Below, in pieces: positions 1 to 7,939 of a DNA stretch of 64,000 nucleotides. The DNA comes from Rhodoferax sp. Lineage in GTDB: Bacteria; Pseudomonadota; Gammaproteobacteria; Burkholderiales; Burkholderiaceae_C. The notes under the pieces were generated by a model. That model did not search any database. It was not told the DNA's origin and saw only the letters and a program-made list of their open reading frames with translations. Position 1 is the first letter of the stretch. Each line of letters opens with the position of its first letter. Position numbers and translations under genes: made by a program. The DNA lies in the NCBI RefSeq assembly GCF_013297935.1, contig NZ_JAAFIX010000003.1:300511-364510 (forward strand). Direction: 5' to 3'.

Positions 1-1742
1 GGGTTGACCTGGTTGATGTCCAACAGGTTGGGCTTGGGTCCGATGAAGGACACCAGCGACATGACGATGGCTTCGCGGATCGGGTCGATCGGCGGGTTGG
101 TCACCTGTGCAAACAGCTGCTTGAAGTAGCTGTAGAGCGGCTTGTTTTTGTCAGACAACACGGCCAAGGGACTGTCGTTGCCCATGGAGCCGATAGCCTC
201 TTCGCCGGCGGTCGCCATGGGGGCGATCAGGAATTTCAAGTCTTCTTGGGTGAAACCAAACGCTTGCTGGCGATCCAGCAAACTCACCTGATCAGTTATG
301 CGCTTGGGCTCTACGCCGGCCACCACGGCCGACAGGGCGCTGTCAGTGCGGCGCTCGTCGAAGGAGACGTTGTCGAGTTTGATGCGCAGGTTCTCGATCC
401 ACTGCTTGTAGGGCTTGCTGTTGGCGAGGCTGGCTTTGAGCTCTTCGTCATCAATCATGCGGCCTTGCTCCAGATCGATCAGGAACATCTTGCCGGGCTG
501 CAGGCGCCACTTGCGCACTATTTTGTTTTCAGGCACCGGCAACACGCCGGACTCGGAGCCCATGATGACGAGGTCGTCATCGGTGATGCAGTAGCGGGAA
601 GGACGCAGGCCGTTGCGGTCCAGAGTGGCGCCGATCTGGCGACCATCGGTGAACACGATGGAGGCGGGGCCGTCCCATGGCTCCATCATCGCGGCGTGGT
701 ATTCATAGAAGGCCTTGCGGCGCTCGTCCATGGTGGTGTGCTGCTCCCAGGGTTCTGGGATCATCATCATCACGGCTTGGCTGATGGGGTAACCCGCCAT
801 GGTCAGCAACTCGAGGCAGTTGTCGAAGGTGGCGGTGTCGGACTGGTCGGCAAAGCTGATGGGGTACAGCTTTTGCAAGTCGGCCGCCAGCACGGGGGAG
901 GACATCACGCCCTCGCGTGCTTTCATCCAGTTGTAGTTGCCCTTGACGGTGTTGATTTCACCGTTGTGCGCCACATAGCGGTACGGATGCGCCAGCGGCC
1001 ACTCGGGGAAGGTGTTGGTGGAGAAGCGCTGGTGCACTAGGCCGAGGGCGGACACGCAACGGGCGTCTTCCAAGTCCTTGAAGTACACACCCACCTGGTC
1101 AGCCAGCAGCAGGCCTTTGTAGACCACGGTGCGGCTGGACATGCTGGGCACGTAATACTCTTTAGAGTGGGTCAAGCCCAGGGCCTGAATGTTCGCACTG
1201 GCGGTCTTACGGATTACATACAGCTTGCGCTCCAGCGCGTCTTGGACGATCACGTCGTTGCCGCGGCCGATGAACACTTGGCGCAAGATGGGTTCTTTTT
1301 CGCGCACGGTGGGCGACATGGGCATGTCGCGGTTCACCGGCACATCACGCCAGCCCAGCAGCACCTGGCCTTCGGCCTTGATGGCGCGTTCCATTTCCTG
1401 CTCGCAAGCTAGGCGCGAGGCGTGCTCTTTGGGCAAGAAGATCATGCCAACGCCGTACTCGCCCTGGGGCGGCAAGGTCACACCCTGCTTCGCCATTTCT
1501 TCGCGGTACAGCGCGTCAGGCAACTGGATCAAGATACCGGCGCCATCCCCCATCAACGCATCAGCACCCACGGCTCCGCGGTGGTCGAGGTTTTCGAGGA
1601 TCTTGAGTGCGTTCTTGACGATGTCGTGGCTTTTCTCGCCCCGGATGTGCGCCACAAAGCCGACGCCGCAGGCATCGTGCTCGTTAGCGTTGGAATACAA
1701 ACCGTGGTCTTTAAGGTGTTGGATTTCGGCTGCCGTGGTCAT
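1..1742 (-). CDS. gltB: Glutamate synthase (NADPH) large subunit, N-terminal part
   Basis: Cut by the window edge: about 580 residues are present and the C-terminal part lies off the left side. The large subunit makes glutamate from glutamine and 2-oxoglutarate. Translation starts at the ATG at 1742 behind a CAGGAG ribosome site. The motif HDACGVGF puts Cys25 after a short propeptide, as expected for a class II glutamine amidotransferase whose N-terminal cysteine is catalytic. The text then runs through the typical N-terminal blocks: LDHRGAVGAD, GDGAGIL, RFSTNTFPEWPLAHPYR, HNGEINTVKGN and DRNGLRPSRY. Around residue 450 it leaves the amidotransferase domain and enters the central domain. A sigma-54-type promoter match lies about 45-60 bases upstream, so nitrogen control is plausible. 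Identification is firm. Confidence 0.97.
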   Translation of the reverse strand, partial: MTTAAEIQHLKDHGLYSNANEHDACGVGFVAHIRGEKSHDIVKNALKILENLDHRGAVGADALMGDGAGILIQLPDALYREEMAKQGVTLPPQGEYGVGMIFLPKEHASRLACEQEMERAIKAEGQVLLGWRDVPVNRDMPMSPTVREKEPILRQVFIGRGNDVIVQDALERKLYVIRKTASANIQALGLTHSKEYYVPSMSSRTVVYKGLLLADQVGVYFKDLEDARCVSALGLVHQRFSTNTFPEWPLAHPYRYVAHNGEINTVKGNYNWMKAREGVMSSPVLAADLQKLYPISFADQSDTATFDNCLELLTMAGYPISQAVMMMIPEPWEQHTTMDERRKAFYEYHAAMMEPWDGPASIVFTDGRQIGATLDRNGLRPSRYCITDDDLVIMGSESGVLPVPENKIVRKWRLQPGKMFLIDLEQGRMIDDEELKASLANSKPYKQWIENLRIKLDNVSFDERRTDSALSAVVAGVEPKRITDQVSLLDRQQAFGFTQEDLKFLIAPMATAGEEAIGSMGNDSPLAVLSDKNKPLYSYFKQLFAQVTNPPIDPIREAIVMSLVSFIGPKPNLLDINQVN

Positions 1743-1784
1743 GGCGCACTCCTGAAAATTGCAGTGGGTTGGAGAATACTGCAA

Positions 1785-1800
1785 TGCAACAAAAGTGCCA
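1785..1800 (-). promoter_or_regulatory. Candidate sigma-54 (-24/-12) promoter of gltB
   Basis: Read on the minus strand this is TGGCAC, five bases, then TTGCA, matching the sigma-54 consensus TGGCAC-N5-TTGCW with correct spacing. It would place the transcript start near 1775 and give a leader of about 33 bases before the gltB ATG at 1742. No convincing NtrC site is visible upstream, where a REP-type repeat now sits. Confidence 0.6.
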
Positions 1801-1806
1801 AGAATT

Positions 1807-1831
1807 TTAAATAGGGTCTGACCCTATTTAA
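1807..1831. repeat. Perfect 25-base palindrome near the REP-type transposase
   Basis: Two 12-base arms (core AAATAGGGTC / GACCCTATTT) around one central base form a perfect inverted repeat. It lies about 90 bases beyond the 3' end of the REP-associated transposase gene. A short AT-rich tract with TTTAATGGGGACATATTAAA follows at about 1855-1875. Such palindromes accompany REP-associated tyrosine transposases. It also lies just upstream of the gltB promoter match. Confidence 0.65.
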
Positions 1832-1921
1832 TTTCAAGTCAGATGAGCGAGATATTTAATGGGGACATATTAAATTCATAGCATGGAGCGCACGTGAAAT
1901 AAGCGCTTACACGGGAAAACA

Positions 1922-2614
1922 CTAGTCTTCGAGCGCGTTCCTAGGTCGCCCCGGTGCTTTTTTACTCAGTCTGCGGGGTGTGCTTTTTTGCAAATTTGCG
2001 ACAAACTCAAGGTCACCCAGTACCCAGCCGCCGGTCACCGACGCTGTGATCTCTTGCAGTTGCACTGAATTGAGGCCCTCCCTGACTGCGGCCTGGTAAC
2101 GCGCCTCCCGGGCAAATGGGGTATTGCCGAGCCCCCAATATTCGGAGTGGCTCGCCATGCGCCTGTCTGATCGGGCGCCGCTGTAATGGGGAAAGCTAGA
2201 CCAGGGGTAATCCTCGGGCGCCACCTTGTTGCCAAGCCTGAGTGCATGGGTGTCGAAAAAAATCAACACGGGCATAAACCATAAGGGTTGCAGCACCGCA
2301 GATTTGAACCGCCCTTCCCACAAGGTGCCTCGTCGGCTGTATTTGCGGTTGAAGTATCGGACATAGCTTCGGCCGAGTGACTGCATCAGCGCCGGAAGGC
2401 CCTCCGCGGTGGCCGGAGTCACCAGCAAGTGGAAGTGATCTTCAAGGATCACGTAACCATGGACCTCTACGTTCAGTGCGTCAGCATTCGAATGCAGAGC
2501 AGTCAAAAAGGTCTCAAAGTCCTCACTGTCCTTGCACAGCATTTGCCCCGATGCAGCGCGCTGCAGTACGTGATGCAAATGCCCTGCTATCGCTAATCGG
2601 GGAAGTCGTGCCAT
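1922..2614 (-). CDS. REP-associated tyrosine transposase (IS200-like Y1 family), possibly degenerate
   Basis: About 230 residues from the ATG at 2614 (MARLPRLAIAGHLHHV), chosen because family members start this way; a longer frame runs upstream to 2689. Y1 HUH nucleases of this group cut single-stranded DNA at REP palindromes. Visible family features are GHLHHVLQR near the N-terminus, the metal-binding HUH motif as HFH in LEDHFHLLVTP, and the helix with the catalytic tyrosine in LGRSYVRYFN, followed by GTLWEGRFKS. The usual RYIELNPVRA segment is replaced by VLIFFDTHALRLGNK, so this stretch is divergent or mutated. It lies 37 bases after the di-iron protein gene. The C-terminus is basic (RRLSKKAPGRPRN). 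Confidence 0.8.
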   Translation of the reverse strand: MARLPRLAIAGHLHHVLQRAASGQMLCKDSEDFETFLTALHSNADALNVEVHGYVILEDHFHLLVTPATAEGLPALMQSLGRSYVRYFNRKYSRRGTLWEGRFKSAVLQPLWFMPVLIFFDTHALRLGNKVAPEDYPWSSFPHYSGARSDRRMASHSEYWGLGNTPFAREARYQAAVREGLNSVQLQEITASVTGGWVLGDLEFVANLQKSTPRRLSKKAPGRPRNALED

Positions 2615-2651
2615 GGACGGCGATGGTAGCGGAAGCCCACCCTCTGCCCCG

Positions 2652-3428
2652 CTACAAACTGCGGACAGGCAATTGGTATTGCGGCGCACCCATCAAATCG
2701 ATGCCACACGACAAAGAGTCCAGCCAGTTCAGCAACTGGGGAATGGCCTCACCAACCAAAGGCGCGCCATGCTGCGGGACGATCATGTGGATATCCAACC
2801 TTCGTACCATCTGGACCCATAACTTCAAAATTTTGTTGCTCACCATGTATCGACGGTGAAAAGGCTCCATACCTGGCGGCATCGGCTGCAAACTGGTGAT
2901 GGCTTGCTGAGCATCCTGACCCGAGACCATGGAAACTCCCAGATCACCCGAAAACAGAATTTTGCTTATCGGATCGTAGAACTGGAAGTTACCCTCGGCA
3001 TGCATAAAGTGTGCGGGCAACAGCCACAGTTCAGACTTGCCCAATTTCAGGATGCCTCCTTCGTCGGGTATGGCGGTAATCCGATCTTCAGTTTTTCCCA
3101 CCTTACAAAAATGGGGGGCAAAGCGCGCCCAGAGCTGGGAGATCAGCAGCTTTGCGGAGGTAGACGTCATCCAACGGTCCAAAGACGCAATGATGTCCGG
3201 ATCCGCGTGCGATGCAATGATGTAGTCGAGATGCTGCGGCGCCATGTATTTGCGCATGGTCAGGTTCAGCTCGTTGTAGGTCATGTTGCCACCCGGATCG
3301 AGGATGACCCCTTGGCCGTGGTCCACGATCAAAAACTGGTTGGCCTGGACTGCCTCGGCCTCATCAGAGACCAGATCGCTGAACATCACGCAGCTATGGT
3401 GCGCATCTTTATAGAGTTCTACCGCCAT
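2652..3428 (-). CDS. Oxygen-binding di-iron protein (ODP family, metallo-beta-lactamase fold)
   Basis: About 258 residues from ATG 3428 (MAVELYKD); an ATG six codons upstream is also possible. The protein has the metallo-beta-lactamase fold of flavodiiron proteins but no flavodoxin domain. Ligand motifs in order are ASHADPDI (H74, D76, D78; Asp replaces the usual Glu and the second His is absent), LPAHFMH, LFSGDLG and VPQHGAP. These fit the ODP family, which binds oxygen at a di-iron site and has been linked to oxygen sensing in signalling proteins. Here it is a stand-alone protein. An FNR-type box lies at 3506-3519, about 85 bases upstream, which suggests induction when oxygen falls. Its exact role is unknown. 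Confidence 0.8.
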   Translation of the reverse strand: MAVELYKDAHHSCVMFSDLVSDEAEAVQANQFLIVDHGQGVILDPGGNMTYNELNLTMRKYMAPQHLDYIIASHADPDIIASLDRWMTSTSAKLLISQLWARFAPHFCKVGKTEDRITAIPDEGGILKLGKSELWLLPAHFMHAEGNFQFYDPISKILFSGDLGVSMVSGQDAQQAITSLQPMPPGMEPFHRRYMVSNKILKLWVQMVRRLDIHMIVPQHGAPLVGEAIPQLLNWLDSLSCGIDLMGAPQYQLPVRSL

Positions 3429-3505
3429 GTCAGGGCCCTTATGCAAAGTGGGCGCCTATGCGCCCACATGAACCCCGATTGTTAAATCAACTCCCCTAAA
3501 GGGCA

Positions 3506-3519
3506 TTGACACACATCAA
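3506..3519. promoter_or_regulatory. FNR/ANR-type box upstream of the ODP gene
   Basis: The sequence TTGACACACATCAA matches the FNR consensus TTGAT-N4-ATCAA at nine of ten defined positions. Its centre is about 84 bases before the ODP start at 3428, so a start site around 3471 would put it near -41.5. It overlaps the last codons of the preceding lipoprotein gene. A nearly identical box precedes the hemerythrin gene at 43349. Confidence 0.6.
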
Positions 3520-3986
3520 TTTTTAGGTGCCTTGGTCACGCGAACTTTGCCGCCTGTAGTCACGATGATTACAGGGTCACCGGCGGCCAATTGCTCGCCG
3601 CCTTTAGCCTGCACGATGGCGCGGCGGTCTCCGCCCTTCAGCTGCACCAGGATTTCTACAGCTTCTTCTTTCGTTGAAAACCGCTCGATGGCATTGCCCG
3701 CCGCCGCACCGGCGACGCCCGCCAAAACGCCGAGAACCTGGGCCTCACGCTGTACGCCACTGCCGCCATAACCACCAATAGCGCCAACCACTCCGCCCAC
3801 CGCAGCACCAACACCGGACTGGTTGCCGTCAACAACCACGTTGCGGATGGACAGCACCACACCGTCCTGCACCTGTGCCATGCGCTGGGTATCTCCGCGC
3901 TGAATCACGTCCGGGCTGCTGCTTGCGCATGCGCCCAACAAGGTGACGACTACACCGACACCCAACCATTTCATCCAATTTTTCAT
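3516..3986 (-). CDS. Glycine-zipper outer-membrane lipoprotein
   Basis: About 156 residues from ATG 3986 (MKNWMKWLGV). It has a hydrophobic signal segment and a lipobox LLGAC, with Cys20 as the likely lipidated residue. Residues 55-100 are rich in glycine and alanine in a GxxxG pattern (GAAVGGVVGAIGG, AGVAGAAAGNAIERF), as in the glycine-zipper 2TM / Rickettsia 17 kDa antigen-like envelope lipoproteins. The C-terminal part (VEILVQLKGGDRRAIVQ) is a small beta domain seen in SlyB-like proteins. It is preceded by the methyltransferase gene and followed by the ODP gene on the same strand. Likely role is outer-membrane integrity; the specific function is not known. Confidence 0.85.
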   Translation of the reverse strand: MKNWMKWLGVGVVVTLLGACASSSPDVIQRGDTQRMAQVQDGVVLSIRNVVVDGNQSGVGAAVGGVVGAIGGYGGSGVQREAQVLGVLAGVAGAAAGNAIERFSTKEEAVEILVQLKGGDRRAIVQAKGGEQLAAGDPVIIVTTGGKVRVTKAPKN

Positions 3987-4032
3987 ATCTTTCTCCAATG
4001 TGGAAATACGCCTGCGTTGAACAGCTAACGCT

Positions 4033-4947
4033 TCAGACAGCAATTCCGTTGTCTCGCGTATTGTCGGCCGGCAATGTAAACCGCGTGTCAAGCAGGGGCA
4101 GTAGTCCGAATTCCTCCAGAATGGCTTTCAACCGCTCCGCTGACTGGCGCTTTTTTTGGCCGGTGTACCGCGCGAGGATGAGCTCGTTCTTCATGCTGTG
4201 CTCCCAACCGACCAATTCGGTGACCGTGACCTGATAACCGTGTGCCTCGAGGTACAGGCAACGCAGCACATTGGTGAGCTGACTCCCCATTTCTCGCGTG
4301 TGCAATGGGTGCCGCCACAACTCCGCCAACGGTGTGCGAGTGAGGTTGAGCGCTTTACTTTGGTTCAGGTGGCGCGCCAGCTCAGCTTGACAGCACGGAA
4401 CCAACACAAATGCCTTGACCCGTTTTTCAAGTCCAAAGGCGATAGCGTCATCCGTTGCGGTGTCGCAGGCATGTAGCGCGGTAACGACGTCAAACTGTTT
4501 AGGCAGCTCCTCTAGCTGGGTTGAGGCCTCGACGCTCACATTGAGAAAACTCATCCGCTCGAAATGAAGCTTTTCAGCCAGCTGGCGGGACTTTTCTACC
4601 AGCTCGGCGCGGGTTTCGATGCCATAGAGATGGCTATGTTGCAGGTGCTTGAAATAAAGATCGTAAAGAATGAACCCCAAATACGACTTGCCTGCGCCAT
4701 GGTCCGCCAGAGTGAAACTACGGTCCGGGTTTTGCGGCAGTTCGTTCATCAACTTCTCAATGAACTGGTACAAGTGATAGACCTGCTTGAGCTTGCGGCG
4801 GGAGTCCTGATTAAGTTTGCCCTCTCGGGTCAGAATGTGAAGCTCTTTCAAGAGCTCCAGGGATTGCCCGTCGCGAATTTCCGGGATAAGGGGCTCTTGA
4901 GCGATAGAACCTTTGCTGTGACCCGCTGTTGCTTTTTGTTTTTTCAT
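4033..4947 (-). CDS. SAM-dependent methyltransferase (Methyltransf_32 / METTL25-like)
   Basis: 304 residues. The central part has a Rossmann SAM-binding motif (LADHGAGKSYLGFIL, near residue 82) and the acceptor-loop block ALHACDTATDDAI near residue 160, followed by VLVPCCQAEL. These blocks are characteristic of a methyltransferase family of unknown substrate whose members include eukaryotic RRNAD1/METTL25-like proteins. The N-terminus is basic (MKKQKATAGHSKG). It starts 5 bases after the DUF1415 stop codon, so the two are probably co-transcribed. RNA is the likeliest substrate, but this is inference. Confidence 0.8.
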   Translation of the reverse strand: MKKQKATAGHSKGSIAQEPLIPEIRDGQSLELLKELHILTREGKLNQDSRRKLKQVYHLYQFIEKLMNELPQNPDRSFTLADHGAGKSYLGFILYDLYFKHLQHSHLYGIETRAELVEKSRQLAEKLHFERMSFLNVSVEASTQLEELPKQFDVVTALHACDTATDDAIAFGLEKRVKAFVLVPCCQAELARHLNQSKALNLTRTPLAELWRHPLHTREMGSQLTNVLRCLYLEAHGYQVTVTELVGWEHSMKNELILARYTGQKKRQSAERLKAILEEFGLLPLLDTRFTLPADNTRDNGIAV

Positions 4948-4952
4948 GTCTT

Positions 4953-5552
4953 TTACTTCGAGGGCGCGGAATCCGCCAACGGATTAGCGGATACATCCAG
5001 TGCCAGCCAACCATCAGCGCCAAGGTCTTTCAGGGTTGCAATATTGCGAGCATAGATTTGCTCTGCCTCTGGGAATGCCTCCACCGCCTTATCGATACTG
5101 GACTCACGCAACAAATGCAGCACCGGGTATGGGGCACGATTGGTGAAGTTGCTTATATCGTCGGCACTCACATCTGCAAACTGAAAGTCCGGATGAAAGC
5201 TTGCAATTTGGAGCTCGCCTGACAGTTTCAGTTTTCGCAAGCACTTCTCCGCGGCATACAGAAAGTCATTGAAGTCCACAAACTCAGACAAGGCCTCCGG
5301 CAGTATCAGCAGCGTGGTGTCACGGAGCTCGGGCGAGGTGGCTTGGAGGTCCAGCAGCTCTTTGTGCAAAATATCCAACACGTCAGCGCGCTCGGTGGCA
5401 CGGCAGACCACATAGTGGATCTGATTTTTGACGTAGACCGCTTTCGCAAAAGGGCATAAGTTGAGGCCGATGACGGCGCGCTGCAGCCATTGCCGCATGC
5501 GGGCAATCACGACCGCGTCTGTTTGCGCAGGGTGAGGATTCGCTTCAAACAT
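4953..5552 (-). CDS. DUF1415 family protein
   Basis: 199 residues. Recognisable family blocks are RMRQWLQRAVIGLNLCPFAKAV near residue 20, TLLILPEAL near 100, and SFHPDFQFAD...NRAPYPVLHLLRE near 140-170. The family is common in proteobacteria, has conserved Cys, His and Glu residues and no established function. The gene starts inside the end of dgt (8-base overlap) and is followed after 5 bases by the methyltransferase, so it belongs to the dgt transcript. Confidence 0.88.
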   Translation of the reverse strand: MFEANPHPAQTDAVVIARMRQWLQRAVIGLNLCPFAKAVYVKNQIHYVVCRATERADVLDILHKELLDLQATSPELRDTTLLILPEALSEFVDFNDFLYAAEKCLRKLKLSGELQIASFHPDFQFADVSADDISNFTNRAPYPVLHLLRESSIDKAVEAFPEAEQIYARNIATLKDLGADGWLALDVSANPLADSAPSK

Positions 5553-6717
5553 GAAACAAGGCCTTTCCAGTTAATCGGGCGTGTTCACGCATGGCGAACC
5601 GGTCCGTCATACCCGCAACGTGGTCACACACTAGCCTCGGGAGAGGGCCATCGGGCGCACTGTCCTGGCCGTGGTGCATTTCGGAAGGATCGTGGAGGTA
5701 GGCCGCAAAGAGATCGCTCACCACTTGTTTGGCCTTGTTCATGGTGTCCATCACTCTGGTGTGGCGATACAGTCGATCAAATAAAAATTTCTTGAGTTCA
5801 CGTGTTTCGGCGCGCATCGCCGGGCTGAACAAGACCATCGCTTTAGCAGCACGGACATCCTCAACACTCACAGGCGCTGTGGTGGTGAGTTGGGCTTGGG
5901 TGGTGTGGAGCACGTCGTAAACCATGTCACTCAGCATCAGGCGATTCGTCTCGTACAACCATCGTCGTTGCTGCTTGGGCTGCGCAAGTGCCACATGCTG
6001 ACCTGTCGCAAGGTTGGCATAGCGAGAAAAAAGCGGCACCTCCATCATTTGTTCCATCGAAAGCAAGCCGGAGCGGACACCGTCGTCGATGTCGTGGCAG
6101 TTGTACGCAATTTCATCGGCTAAGTTGCAAAGTTGTGCCTCTAGGCTTGGTTGTCCGCCATGCAGAAACCTTCGGGCTACCCCTGCGGCACTTGAAGGGA
6201 ATTCCGCCTCAGACTGCTCGATGGCTTGTGCGTTTGTCCGGGAACAATGTTTCAAAATACCTTCGCGGGACTCGAAACACAGATTCAGTCCGTTGAATTG
6301 AGGGTAGCGCTCTTCTAAGTGATCAACCACCCTCAAGCTCTGCAAATTGTGTTCAAAGCCACCGAAGTCGGCCATGCATTCGTTCAGGGCATCTTGACCC
6401 GCGTGCCCGAAAGGTGTGTGCCCGAGGTCATGGGCCAGTGCAATAGTTTCTACCAAATCCTCATTCAAACCCAGCGTGCGGGCCATGGAACGGCCAAGTT
6501 GGGCCACCTCCAGTGAATGCGTAAGGCGGGTACGAAATAGGTCACCTTCGTGGTTGATGAACACTTGGGTTTTGTATACCAGTCGCCTGAAGGCAGTGGA
6601 GTGAACGATCCGATCGCGATCACGCTGAAACGGTGTGCGCGTGGGTGCAGCTTGCTCAGGAAAACGTCGCCCACGACTCTGAGTCGGGTCGCATGCATAG
6701 GATTTTGTTTGGCCCAT
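5545..6717 (-). CDS. dgt: Deoxyguanosinetriphosphate triphosphohydrolase (dGTPase-like HD protein)
   Basis: 390 residues, in the size range of the type 2 (short) dGTPase-like proteins. Family enzymes hydrolyse dNTPs to deoxynucleosides and triphosphate. HD-domain metal ligands are visible: RLTHSLEV (H67), ALAHDLGHTPFGHAG (H96-D97) and DEIAYNCHDIDDG further on. The N-terminal RDRDRIVHSTAFRRL block is also typical. It follows aroB on the same strand with a gap of about 70 bases holding a small palindrome (6754-6774). aroB-dgt next to aroK and pil genes is the normal order in Burkholderiales. Confidence 0.95.
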   Translation of the reverse strand: MGQTKSYACDPTQSRGRRFPEQAAPTRTPFQRDRDRIVHSTAFRRLVYKTQVFINHEGDLFRTRLTHSLEVAQLGRSMARTLGLNEDLVETIALAHDLGHTPFGHAGQDALNECMADFGGFEHNLQSLRVVDHLEERYPQFNGLNLCFESREGILKHCSRTNAQAIEQSEAEFPSSAAGVARRFLHGGQPSLEAQLCNLADEIAYNCHDIDDGVRSGLLSMEQMMEVPLFSRYANLATGQHVALAQPKQQRRWLYETNRLMLSDMVYDVLHTTQAQLTTTAPVSVEDVRAAKAMVLFSPAMRAETRELKKFLFDRLYRHTRVMDTMNKAKQVVSDLFAAYLHDPSEMHHGQDSAPDGPLPRLVCDHVAGMTDRFAMREHARLTGKALFHV

Positions 6718-6753
6718 ATCAGGAGCAACCTGCCCTCATATTTAAAGCGACTA

Positions 6754-6774
6754 TTGCTATATTTTTTATAGCAA
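6754..6774. repeat. AT-rich palindrome between aroB and dgt
   Basis: TTGCTATA and TATAGCAA form 8-base arms around five T residues. The adjoining CTTCATCC-type tail resembles short dispersed repeats with GCTATTTTTATAGC cores that I recall from Comamonadaceae chromosomes. It lies in the 71-base gap between aroB and dgt. It has no clear terminator T-run on the minus strand. Confidence 0.4.
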
Positions 6775-6788
6775 CTTCATCCGAAAAG

Positions 6789-7892
6789 TTAACAACAGGC
6801 GTCAATAACCTCACGCACAATCGCATCAGACGCAGTGCGTAGAACAGCGCGCCCGGGTCCGTCTAAGAGCACAAAGCGAATCTCGCCAGCCTCCGACTTC
6901 TTGTCGTGCCGCATCAGGTCCAGATAACGCCCCGCGTTGTCAGCCGCATCAATGCGCGGTCCTTGGGTCGGCAAGCCTGCCGCGGCGATCAACATTTTCA
7001 GTCGTTGCACGTATGCGGCATCAATCAACCCTAAGCGCTCGGATAGGGTCGCAGCCATCACCATGCCGCAACCCACGGCTTCGCCGTGCAGCCACTCGCC
7101 GTATCCAAGCCCCGCCTCAATGGCATGGCCGAACGTGTGCCCAAAGTTGAGAATGGCTCTGAGTCCGGACTCTCGCTCATCCTGACCGACTACCCAAGCC
7201 TTGATCTCACAACTACGCTTGACTGCATGGGCCAATGCCGCGCCATCAAGTCGGACCAACTTATGAATGTGAAGTTCAATCCAATCGAGGAACTCCATGT
7301 CCGCTATAGGTCCGTATTTAATGATTTCCGCCAACCCAGCGGCGACCTCCCTTTGAGGGAGTGTTGTTAGGGTACTAAGATCGCAAACCACCATCTGAGG
7401 CTGATAGAACGCGCCCACCATGTTTTTGCCCAGTGGGTGATTGATTCCGGTTTTCCCCCCCACGGAAGAATCCACTTGGGATAACAAAGTTGTGGGCACC
7501 TGGACAAAGGGCACTCCGCGCATATAACTTGCAGCGGCGAACCCGGTCATGTCTCCCACGACACCCCCGCCCAAGGCAAACAAAGTCGTTTTGCGGTCTG
7601 CCGTGTGGGTCAACAACACATCGAAAATCAGATTCAGTGTTTCCCAATGCTTGTGCGATTCGCCATCCGGGAGCTCGATGAGCAGCACGCGCGAATACTT
7701 CGCCTGAAGTGCGGCTCTCAGCTTGTCCGCATACAAAGGAGCGACCGTGGTGTTGCTGACAATTAGCGCAGTGTGGCCGCCTGGGAGTGTGGCAAAAGTG
7801 TCCGCCCCGTCGATTAAGCCGCTGCCGATATGTATGGGATAGCTCCGCTCTTCGAGCGAAATGTTTACGGTGTGTAGCGGATGCATAGTCAT
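6789..7892 (-). CDS. aroB: 3-dehydroquinate synthase
   Basis: 367 residues (an ATG two codons in, at 7886, is an equally good start). Converts DAHP to 3-dehydroquinate, the second step of the shikimate pathway, using NAD and a divalent metal. Visible blocks: PDGESHK near residue 76, [14 protein letters not shown] near 108, [25 protein letters not shown] near 132-156, the metal-ligand segments LAEIIKYG and [11 protein letters not shown], and [11 protein letters not shown]. It lies between aroK and dgt, an arrangement conserved in beta- and gammaproteobacteria. Confidence 0.97.
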   Translation of the reverse strand: MTMHPLHTVNISLEERSYPIHIGSGLIDGADTFATLPGGHTALIVSNTTVAPLYADKLRAALQAKYSRVLLIELPDGESHKHWETLNLIFDVLLTHTADRKTTLFALGGGVVGDMTGFAAASYMRGVPFVQVPTTLLSQVDSSVGGKTGINHPLGKNMVGAFYQPQMVVCDLSTLTTLPQREVAAGLAEIIKYGPIADMEFLDWIELHIHKLVRLDGAALAHAVKRSCEIKAWVVGQDERESGLRAILNFGHTFGHAIEAGLGYGEWLHGEAVGCGMVMAATLSERLGLIDAAYVQRLKMLIAAAGLPTQGPRIDAADNAGRYLDLMRHDKKSEAGEIRFVLLDGPGRAVLRTASDAIVREVIDACC

Positions 7893-7939
7893 AAGCCCGA
7901 TAGTTTAGGGCCTACTTGCAAGGCTCGGCCCGCCAGAGT

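Noticed and set aside
246..1040. Long plus-strand frame opposite gltB
   Set aside because: It is antisense to a fully convincing gltB frame and shows the His/Gly/Val/Ala-rich text typical of shadows in GC-rich genes.
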